Positions 12,401 to 24,400 of a stretch of DNA of 64,000 nt are shown here, piece after piece (position 1 is the stretch's first letter; every line of letters begins with the position of its first letter). The notes below the pieces were generated by a model. That model made no database searches. It was not told where the DNA came from and saw only the letters and a program-made list of their open reading frames with translations. The stretch is from Setophaga petechia (Eukaryota > Chordata > Aves > Passeriformes > Parulidae). The stretch lies in contig JANCRA010000014.1 in NCBI GenBank assembly GCA_024362935.1, positions 13,594,258 to 13,658,257 on the forward strand, read 5' to 3'. The position numbers and the translations under genes were made by a program.

Positions 12401-15400
12401 GACTCTGTAGGCAAATACTATCAGAACCACTTTCACCCCCACCTACTAAAGCTACCACACCTCAGGTCTGACAACTGAGATGCTTCTGGGACTATGCCCT
12501 AAGTCACTTCTGTGAAAGTGAGCCAGGCTAAAAAAGGTGGGTGTTTTTTACTAATGCCTCTCCTTTTGATGGAACAGGTACAGAGCCATGCCAGAAGCAG
12601 TGCAGCTGCAACAGTGGGAACATGGCAGCCCCTAGGGCAGAGAGAACACAAGAGAGAAGGCAGAGTGTAAAACTACAGCACTGCAAGGACTCTCTAAGAG
12701 TGCACAATACTAAAACCATCACTGTGCATCAGGGCTGCCTCAACAGCTGAGCCTGGCCCAGCCCCTCCGTGCCAGCACCTCCCTCATTCTCTCCTCTGCC
12801 ATCCCTGCTGGCACAGGAAGATGGACACAGCCTTCTTCTGCCCAGGCAAGGGCAATGCTTGGTCTCTTGCCCACACCTGAGGACATGTTCCTTCCTCTCT
12901 CCTGCAAACTGCCAGACTAAAAGCACTGAATATGCACAAATCAGTGGAAAAGGGAATTGTAATGGGATATTGTGTCACAGTCCAGAAAATGGAAATTGGG
13001 ATGAAGGTTCTGACAACTCCTCATTGCTGTCTGCTACATGATGCATGAAGCTGGCAAGGCACAGGTCTCAATTTATCTTCCTCATGATCACTCCAGTTTT
13101 GGCCTCCTGAAAGCCCAATTAATCTAATTAATAATATCTCAACACTTGATGAGATTTACAAAATATTCCAACAGTATCTCATTCACCAAAGTCATCAATT
13201 GTGTCTCCAGAATCTTTAAGCAATCAACTTTGACAACTCTAAAACCTTTGTGATAAAATAACTGTAATATGTGCTTCAAAATTAGAGTAATTCATATCTG
13301 AGTGCCAGAAGCTCAGAAAAAATGCACTCAAGGAAAACCTGACTCTCATGGAAAGCTAACACTCATCACACCATAATCAGCCAAACACTCATCACACCAT
13401 AATCAGTCAAGGAGTGGGAATCTGTGACTTACATGAAAAATCCAAGTTCAGAAAGTTAATTACAACACTAATTAAAGAAATGCTCCTAAAAGAACATGCA
13501 TCTAGTCCATATTATGCACTGGGTAAACTGCTTAGCTCCAATATGAGCTGGTACCATCAAGAGCTTCAAAAATATATTAAAGTTGTTCCAAGAAAGAAAG
13601 GGAAAACTTGAAGAAGTCTAGTTACTGTCTAGATCCTCTTACAGTTCTTTCTTAGCTAACAACATTGATCATTAAAAATCAATGTCTTGAAGTCCCCCAA
13701 ATAAGTGATGTTCAGGGCCTGAACACTATTTAAATACAGAAAACACCCCAAAGTCTCTCCTTGTGTTCTAGTACAGCTCACTGAGATTTCTGTTACTCAG
13801 CCACTGTGTGCCCAAGGAACTGACAGGAACCCCCCACATCAGAACCCAGCAGCTGATCTTGGAATAACAGATCATCCCAGGCCTTCTTTTGTCCAGTGAA
13901 TCTTCAGTGTCCAGTTTAATTCTTTTAAAATCCAAATGAAACAATGCTTGCAGTTTGACACCTCTTACCTCAAGCAAGGCTGCTGCAGGATCCCCCTGCA
14001 AGCTCTTTGCCAGTTTATCCACCTCATCCAGGAGGAACACTGGGTTGTTCACCCCAACAGTCTTCAGCCCATTGATGATCCTGCCAGGCATGCTGCCCAC
14101 GTAGGTGCGCCTGGAAAGGGGGTGGGAAATGGGGGTGACACAGGAACTGCAGCAGCAACATCACAAACATCACAAATAAAACTCCAGGCAAAACAGAAGA
14201 ACAAGGGGCACTGCAACAATTCTTGATTTTTTTGAAAAAAAATGCGGAATACTTGATAAAAATATGGAATGTACAACACAGCAATTGGAACAGCAGATGA
14301 AAATTTGAGTTCCATGGTGAACTAGCTGGTCTGCAAAGATAATAATTTGCATTAAAGTGTATCCAATCTTTATAGCTTGTGGACATCTTTACATCTTCCA
14401 GTACCAGCATCCTTGTACTGTAAGGACAAGCAGAAGCAGATTTAGGAACCTCATTAAAAAAAACATTTTCATAATTACAATGCTGGGATTTTGTCATCAC
14501 AACAGAGTTCACACAGCATGTTACAAAAGAGAGCAAAATTCCAATTATGCTGAACTGTTAATGTCCTCTAGACAGTATGGTTTAATAAACACCCACCAAA
14601 AAGACCAGTATTTACTGTCATTTCAATATAAAATGAAAAGCTGAACACTGCAATGAAACAAAAAAATGACGAGTTTTGAATTCATTTAGCAAATCAGTAA
14701 AATCTTTTTTCCATAACACACACAGAGCACAACTACATTTTACAGATGTGTATAACCCCTGTTTGCTGCATTTATCACACTCACTTCTGCCTGTGCCATA
14801 ACTACTCAAAGCACTAGAATTAAGAGCATGAAATTCTAAGAAGAAAGAGATACACTAAGTGCTGAATTACACACCCAGCTCATGACCCTCCCAGAGCAGA
14901 CAAGCAGAACAGGCCTGCTCTGCCACACGATCTGGTGCACTACTGTCCAAAATAAACAGGATGACATTTACCAACATGAAACCAAAAATACCACGGGACT
15001 AATTTCAAAAAATACTAGAGATGACTTTAAATACATAAAAACCTCCAAAACCCAACAAAAACAGAACCCAAACCACACAGCAATGGTGTCAGTTCCACGT
15101 AACATTTAACCACTGAGGAAACAAATTGCAGTAAATAAAATTTAATTTATTTCTAGATCTGACAAAAAATAAAAGGTTGTAAGATCTTCTAAACAGTCAG
15201 CAATGCAGGAGAAATTCAGTTTGGTTCTTAGCACCTTCCTGAGGCAGCTGCTAAAGACTGGAGCAGCCCCAGGCAACAGTTCCTGCCTTCAGTGCTTCTG
15301 TGCAGTCTCAGTGTGCAGAAGGGAGAGGATTCTCTGGGGAGGGCTGAGCTGTGGAAGGTTCATTACAGATCAGCACCTGCACGGGGAGCTCTCCCACAGC

Positions 15401-18400
15401 CAGCCTGCCTCCTCCTCCCTCTGCACACCCACAGCCCTGCCAGGACAGGGCCAGCATCCCACAGAGTGCAGGCAGAAACTGAGGAGACTCAGTCAGAGCT
15501 GCAGCTCACACCAGTGAATCACCTACCAGTGTAAATAAATGTGTCACTGGAGGAGTTTGGGCATTCCTTTGGGTTTGGGGGGATTTGGGTTTTTTCAGTT
15601 ATGGCTTTGGGTTCTATTCCTTTTGTGGTTTTGGGTTTTGTTCTTCTCTGGGTTGTTTTTACCACAAGGTACTCACTGCACTTGAGAATAATTGTATATG
15701 CTTCAAAAGAATGCAGCCCAACTGTTTCAGGATTTTGCTTATGGTAGTAATAAGGTAACAAAATTAGGTAAACATCAAACATTCTTTGTTCTTGCTTGCT
15801 ACATTATTCTCAAGTGCATGCTTTAAAACATTACACTTTTTAATGGATGTTTGTGTTTTTAGACACACAGTTTTACTTGGTCCTTTGAATCCCATAAAAA
15901 TTTGAGCTATCCATGTTCCACTGAGTTTTATGAAAGAGCCTGGTTTATAAACTAAATGAAGGCAAACAGATGCAATAATCTAAATCTGAAGTACCTCTTC
16001 ATTTATTAAAGATGGACCAGTAGCTATTTTATTACACTAATAATCAAATGCTTGAGCTCTCCAAAGTTATTAGGGGAACACATCTCAACAAAAGAATCCT
16101 TGGTAAGGCAGGCCCTGCAGGTATTTACATATAAAACCAGCCAGAATATATTACAATTACAAGCAGATATGGTCATTTATCTGTCTGGCTGTTAACCTTT
16201 GCCTTGTATGATGTGAAACTAAATGCTAATGTTCAGGAACACTGTCACTGAATGTGATGCTGATTTCATTATTTTTGCTAAGGTTGAAAGGAGGTTAAAC
16301 AATAGACATTGCTTTGTACATTTTTTGATGCATTTTCTTTCCTGCACTAAGCCCAGAGGACAGTCAGCTTTCCCCACTCAAAACAGGAGGCACAGAGCAG
16401 GTTTCCTACTTACCCCACTTGTGTAGCAACACTTAAAAAACCCAATCCCTTGAGAGCTCCAGGCAGAGTCTGCAACTTAGTATCTTTTTATATGGTTTTA
16501 GATCAGTGAAAAAGTACCTTTAAACAAAACACTAGAGTGGTAGAGTATGTCATACTGTGTATCCTAGAAAATGCAAGAAAAACAGCTGGGAAATCCAGCC
16601 TTCTAGGTTCTCCCAAAGTAAACTGGGAAAGCCTAGGAAATAGAACCCTTAAAGCAGTGGCAGATTTATGGAAAGAAGGCAACAGGACTCACTTTCTTCA
16701 TAGTGATCTCAAGACAAGTAGTTTTAAATAATTTTTGACTGCAGGGCTAGAAAAGGATAACAAAGGTAACACCACTGTTTCTGAAAGTCCTTGCACAAGG
16801 TCACAGCCTTTTTGGGTTTTTGGGTTTTTTTTTTGTGCAAGGCCAGAGAGTGCATCCACTCAAGGGCTGTACAAATCTCTGCTTTGTACTTGTCCAACAA
16901 AGCTCATTCCTCTCCTGGGTGAAGCTGTTTGAAGTTTGTTTCTCTCCAGTGCAACAAGGCCTGTGAGGGGAGTTCTGCCAGCACAGAATTGTCCTGGTGA
17001 GGAATCCACCTCTGCTCAAACAGCTGCAGCTGAACAAGGCTCCAGCAAAGGCCCAAGGCACAAGTGAACTGCCCAAGCTTCTGGAACTGCAAAGCAGAGG
17101 CAATACAGGAAGGGGCACTTCACATGGAGGTGAGAAAGCAGAGCTTCACACTTACCTCACCAGCACCACCATAAATAAATGGCACAATTACATCTTTCCA
17201 ACACACAACAGAAGAGATCATACATTCCCTGTGTGATACAAAATATCAATACCCAGGAGATTTTAAAAGCAGTGAGCTTCTTGGAAAAAAGTTCTAAGTC
17301 ATTCTTCAGAGTGGTTTGTGGGGCTTTTTTATCTTTTTTTTAATACAAGTAAATGACAGATGTAAACAGCATACTTTAACACATGGCATAGATGAGAGGT
17401 AAATGCAGACAACAGCTGAAAGATGTCTGATCAAGGAGCTCTGGTTTGGTAGCAAGAGGATGATTTCATTCTGGGGATGCAGAGCAATGCCTGCCCCTCT
17501 TGACTCAACCAGTGCAGGATTCCCAAGCTCCAGGTGCAGGTACAGGATCCCCAGTGAAATGGCCAATCCTGGGCAGCTCCAACTGCCACATTTACCATCA
17601 GGAGGGACAGCACAGTTACTGAGACAGCACAGCCCAGCCTGCTGCTCCCCCAGAGCCTTGTCTGCACCTTTCCCCAAAGTGGCCAATCAAAGCTATTTCA
17701 GGCACTGCTGGCTTGCAAGTCAAGCTGAAACAGCTCCTTTTGAATGTTCTGGTACATTTGGAACATTTTCCTACATGTTCAGTACATCAGGAGGCACATA
17801 CAGTACTGTTCTCCTGCAATGTTAGTGGAATTCTTCACTTCAGCCCCAAAGCCTAATAAGGAGCTTTTAGGAGAAAAACAATCTCAAGTCTTCTAAGGTG
17901 TAATATTAGAAATCAGCCTGCTCAACAGTGAAACTCAGAAAACAGCAGCCTGTGTCTGCTGCACTTCCAGAGCACCTCCCCCTGACTGCCAACGTGGATT
18001 CACCTACTGGGGGTAACTTGAAGGATTTATTCACACAAAAGGACACTACAGAGCTCTACAGAAAAGCTGTAGTTCTAATCTGATTAAATCTTATTCTGAG
18101 AAGGAGGAAAACTAACCAAAGCAGAATTTAAAATCCAGTATGCAACAGGTGGGTTTGATTTTAGCTACAAAAAAACTGGAAAAAGCAGTTGGCTACAAAG
18201 GACTCCTGGTACCAACTGCTCTGAAGTTCATTTTTAAACTATACAGTTGCCTGTTGAACAGTAACCACATTATTCTTGCTAATTCTAGATTACACTTTCC
18301 TTTGCTGGTGAAAAATAAAATCTCTTTAGCAAATATTTCCCATTGGTTAACTTCATACACTTTTAAATATGAAATTAGCCTCTGAATTAATAACTTAATA

Positions 18401-21400
18401 ATGCCCTCAAAAATGTGTGACAGCCACTAATACCTGAATTAAAAAGCTTTTTAGAGGCTCTCTCATATGACTCTCCCTGTCTTCACTCTTTATGAGGTCT
18501 AAGCACAAGATAGGAAATTTGACTTTTGTTTATAATGTCAAGTCAAGATGTGGCTTCCCTGTTACAAAGGACTGAGTCCTGCTCTGCTCTGGAAAAGTTA
18601 CTTTCCATAATGCTGAGCATTCCACAGCCTCTAGTGGCTTCACTTCGAATAGCACATGTTGTTGAGTCACATTATAAGTTGTTTTTAGGACATTCTATTT
18701 TAGGTGTACCCTACTGAGAGTAGCTGCATAGCCACTGGGCAAAATTAACTGTTAGATGGCATCAAAAAAATAACTGACAGCTTTTAATTCACAGTGCTCA
18801 CCTACTGCTGTAAGGAGAAATTTTATTCAATAACACAACAAAAAAGAAAATCTGACTAAAATTCGTTATTCCTGATTTTCTACACTGAATGCACTAAGCA
18901 CAAAATAAGTGTAATGGAAACAAAAGTGCTGCACTGCTGCCTGGCAGTTATCTACCACTATTGCCCATTCATCTGCCTCCTGGTGCAGGATGGAGGAGTG
19001 GTCTAACACAAATTTAAAATACTAAACAGTAGATACACAAAGAGCCCAACATCAAAAACAGTCCTAAGGAATGGAACCCAAAAAATCTCCTTTGAAACCT
19101 GCCAGCTTAGGTGCTCTTGCATAAATATCCTTTTGAAACAGGAAAACAGTGCACAAACAAGTTGCTGTCCTCTAGCACCTTTCATGTATCACTCCAAGCT
19201 TCCTCTTGTCTTTTAGCAGCAAACATGGTCATGTAGGAATGTATTGCAACCACAGGTTACACTGGATAATTAAATCTTCACATCTCTCTTAAAAAGTAGA
19301 AAAATCAAGAGTTCGCATTAAACTTTCTATAAAATTTTACTTCAAAGTGCTAAAATAACTGAAGATGAAATCCATTCCCTATGAAAATAAAAGGCAGCAG
19401 CAGGAGGAAAGAATAAAGGCTGTACCACAGCACTAACCATCCATTCCCATTAAAATTCTCTCCTAAGTAACACCACTGAATACCAAGGAAAATCAATAAA
19501 AACCTACCATTGTTTCATAAAAGCAAAATTCCTCTGTATTGGCTGAACAGTGAAAACAATCAATACATTCTGCAAAAAAAACCCCTGCAATTAGGAAAAG
19601 AAGAAGAAATTACCTGTGGCCTCGAATATCAGACTGATCACAGACTCCTCCTAAAGCAATCCTGTGGAATTCTCGACCCAAAGTCTTTGCAATTGATCTT
19701 CCAACACTGGTTTTACCAACTCCTGGGGGCCCCACAAAACAAAGAATGGGTCCCTTGAGGTTGTTCTTAAGCTGTCGCACAGCCAAGTACTCCAGCACTC
19801 TCTTCTTCAGCTTCTCCATGGCGTAATGGTCGTTGTCCAGGACGATGCGGGCTGCGCGGATCTCCAGGCGGTCTGGGCGGACACAGCACAGGGAGCAGGG
19901 ATCACCCACAACATCTGCCTGGGAAATGGGAACACCTGATCCTACAGAGGGGCACACACCTCCAGCAGGGCAACCCCCAGCTCACACACAGCACAGACAG
20001 TGCTTCTCTAAAACAAGGGATTGAAGTTTTCTTTAATCTCCTTTTTAGCTAGACAGATTATAGACTGAAAATGTCACAGCACTGATCATTATTTTAGCCT
20101 TGGATGTCATTATCATGTATTCATGATGTGTTTTTATTCACTGTTGCTACAGAGTTCAAAGTAGCAATCACATGGGTCACACTCACAAACTTTGCTTAAA
20201 GTAAAAACACCAAACTTCACATGACACAGCATAATTTTAAAACATCAAAGAGCAACTTCCACCAAAAAAACATTCTGCTAGGACTGTCAACAAACATTTT
20301 ACTCATTTGGGGATTCTTTGAATAATACTGCAAAGTAAATGTAGGCAGATCTTTTTACAATTTTATGATCAAATTAAATATTTACAAGATTTGTAAACAG
20401 CCAGGGCTCTATTTCAAACCAGCAACAATTCATCACGACAAGTACCACCAGAAGGGTAGAGATGGACATGCAGCTGTGCTAAGTCCCCCTTGTGCAAAGT
20501 AATTTTGCCCATTTAACCTCCTTGTGCTGCTCAGGAGAGTTGGTTTCCTACTCTTCCCTCACCCTCCACTTTTGCACACTGTATCTGTATTAACAGTATC
20601 ACCCTCTACTCACAACTCCAAAAACTGTGATACAAAGCAGATATAGACTCAGTTTTTTCTACTGCACCCCAAGCTGTAATTATTAAAATTAACTACAGTT
20701 GTGCTTTTTTATTCTTTTGTTTCTTGCCACACTTGCTTAAGATAAACCAGAATCTTCTTCAGAAAAGCCAATGTTACAGAAATTCCCAAAGGGGTTTTTT
20801 TGTCTGACATATAAAAAATAATTAGATGCTCATTTCTTTGATACATACTGGCACAAATTGAAATTAGTAACACCTTCATTTTTTAATGAAACTATTCTTA
20901 ACACTTCTTAAATCCACATTCTTACATATACAACTGAACTACACAAGCTATTCAGTGTACAGCTCTCAGTGAAGTCTAATGGTTTACCTGGCTTACAGTA
21001 ACTTATCAACAATGTTTTTACATGACAGAACTAATTCACAGTGTTTACATGATAGTCACTTGTCCTAAAATGTTTGTGCACCAGAATCACCACTAAGAGA
21101 AGGGTTTACCTTTTGTACTCTTGTTCCATGGCAGTTCTACCATCAGCTCCAAGTAATTTCTTGTCAAAGCATATTCTGGCATTGACTGAGGCATCTTCTT
21201 CAATCTGGAAATGTAAGTACAGAATTCAAAAGGCCAACGAGAAATTAAATGCAAAGGGAAGCCTCCACTGCACTGCAAGGCAGTGATTGCTGCCTGAGGT
21301 TAAAAATAATTTCAAGAACACAACCAACACAAACATATATCAAACAGGAAAAGGTCTGCAAGATTTGTTCTAAATTTTAAAGAAACCACCATTTAAAAGC

Positions 21401-24400
21401 CTCCTACCTTTTTATTTCTTTAAGACAAACTTTAAGAGCTTGTTCTGACATACTGGATGTTCTGATCTTTTTTTCTAGCATGACAACATCATCATGATCT
21501 TCTTCCTCCTCCTCATCTTCTGTAATGCTTCCATGGCTGATTCTTCTATTAGGACGAATAGCTACAACCTGTGCAATGGAAACAAGCCACAGAGTTGCAC
21601 CAGGTCTTGGGTTTTAAATAAGCTATGCACTTTGGCTCTGAATGAAAATCATGGCAAAAACAGGTAAGGTGGACAGAAGAATTCAGAAATCCAGAAAGTT
21701 TTAACTCCAGAAATTAACTTCAACAAGTGTTATTGGTGCTACTTTAAAAAGTTACAGTTCTTCATAAATTTTCTAAGTTTATTGTATAGCCTAAACTCTC
21801 AAACAACACAAAACAAGAACAAAACTGAAAGGAGCTATTTTGATATTTCAAGAACTACAGCCCATCATATTAGGCAGAAAGATGGGTAAATCTCTCTTAT
21901 CTTTTTTCATTTCTCAACGACTTTCCAGTTACTAAACTAAGTGCAGTTAGATGCAGCAACAGTGAACAAGCTCCATTTTACAACACCCATTCTTCATCTG
22001 TAGTTCAAAAGCTGCCACTCATCTGCAGTGCCCTCAGTAAACAATCACCTCTCACTGCACAGGCCAGAACTCACTGCCTGCATACCATGCACATGAACTG
22101 AGGAATCTGAGCATTCGTTTACTGTCACAAAGTGCTCAGATTAAAATAAAAATTAAATATAAAAAACATTAAAATAAAGCCTAGGCAGTTTTAAACAAAT
22201 ATTTGGTATTTTGTGTATCTACACAGCCAAAGTTGCCAGCTATGGCTACACATTAAAAATACACAGGTTAAAATCATGCATTCATTAGCCTGTTTAAAAA
22301 GTGCATCTTAGTACTTATTTAGAATGTTTAAGCATTCCACATTTAAAGTTCCATACCCTTTTATCATCATCCTGTTTGGACTTTCTTGTTTTCTGAAGCA
22401 GCTTCAGGCCTTCAATCTGTCTAACAAGCAATGGTATGGTCATCTTGAACCGTTCTTCCAGCCTAACAGCATCTAAAATCTGAGAGCAGGGAGGTGTAAG
22501 CAGCCAACAAGTTCACAGTGATGAATCCTCACTCTGGGGAAGGGAACATGGAGGTACTGCTACTGTCTTTTGGCCAGAGGTACAGAAGAGATGGATTGAG
22601 GAAAACAGGGAGCAAGAAAAGCAAGGAGAATACAGTACACAAAATCTAGCCCTCAAGGGTATGGATGCCTGAACTACAAAGCACTTCAAACTAGAGAAAA
22701 TTCTCTTACTCTGTCTAGTTTGAAAACATCTTAATATTTCAGTTGCCTTTTCTGTGGCAAACATCAATTAATGCTCTATTTTTCAATTACCGGGCCTAAG
22801 CAAAGAGATGGCCCCGTTAAAAAAGTTACAGCATCATCTCCTTGGGTAACCCGGGGGAAAAAAACCACCTTGTGCCTTAAGGTCTTCATTCAGAAATTTT
22901 TTTTTGTTTATTTTGTCTTTTTAAATATTTTGTACACAATTTCATTTTCATAATAAATGAAGTTAATGTGTGGAAATGGGTAGAAATCTGCTCCTCTGTA
23001 TTCCCACAGCTTCCACCAGCTGTTCTTTTCTTTAGAGCTTCTAATAATGAAAAAGTGACACACCAATACCTAACGTACCTTCCTCCAGCAGGATATTCAG
23101 CTATAGTACACACCTTCCCTTCACATTATACTGCATTAATTTCTACTTGGGGTGCTTTGAAAGAACCTAACACATGCTCAATGCCAGGTGCAGCATAAGC
23201 AGTTAGAGAAGAAAAGGAACAACTTCCAAAACACAGCAAGCAAGTACAGAAATCAGATGAATAAGCACCAAGCCATAAAGATCTTTTTTGCACAGATTTA
23301 CTTTGACATATGATAGAAATTTAACTACTGTCTCAGTGTTTCAAGAAAACCAGACTTCAAGATGTTTTTAAAAATACTTAAATCTAATATTAAAAGTATT
23401 TTAATTCTGAAGTTATTAGTATTAAGATATGTATAATGATCAGTCAGTTGGGATAAACAAGCAAAGTTTCAACACAACCTGAAGAAAGATTTATCATCTT
23501 TATTATGAGAACTCTGTGCTCTACTAATTTAAGTTTAATACAGTGAACCATTTCCAAGATTTCCCAACTAGATCTCTTTACCTTAGGCGAGTTCTGCCAC
23601 ATGCACATATAAACAGCTCAAACAACACCATCAAACCATTTTGCAAGCACTCATGTTCAGCTGTAACACAAATCCCTGCTGGCATAATGTCATCACTGTA
23701 CAGTCACAAGTGTAAAGAATACCAAAATTACCTAAAAGTGAGTGACTCTAAAAGACAGCACACCTAACTAGCAGTGCAAGTGCTGAAGAAGGCAATACCT
23801 GCAGCTTCTCCTGGTTGGTAGTGCGGATGATGGAGGTCAGGATGTCTGGCAGAGCTTCCCTGGGCAGATTGTCCAGGAGGCGCCGGAGCTTTGCCACCGC
23901 AGGCACGGACATATCCAGCATCTCAACCAGCTACAACACACAAGGAACAACACTGATGGCTGCTGGGCTCCGTTTGGAATCATCTCAGGGCCTCTCTGAC
24001 ACAAACACAACTGTGTCTTTCAGTGTGAAGCATGTTCAGGTAGTTTGCCAAAAAGCTACTGAAATAAGTTCACCAAAAGTTCATGGATGAGGCACTGACT
24101 CAGCATAGAGCACCAAGACTTTGAGCTTTCTGCTTGTTTCAGAAGTTCAAAAGCATCATTATTGTTTGCAGCATTTTTTTCAATACATACATCTCCTATT
24201 TCCCTCACATACCCAGATTAAAAACTTCCCCGTGACTCTTTTTCAAGATATCCTTTAAATTCTGACTCGCTATAGTTCTATTGGATATATTTTCTTATAT
24301 CTCTGTAAAAGTTAATCAAATCTTTTACTAGAATGTATCTATAGTATTGCTATATATGAAACACCAACTTATCATAGCACCAACACAAGCAGTTGCACAA

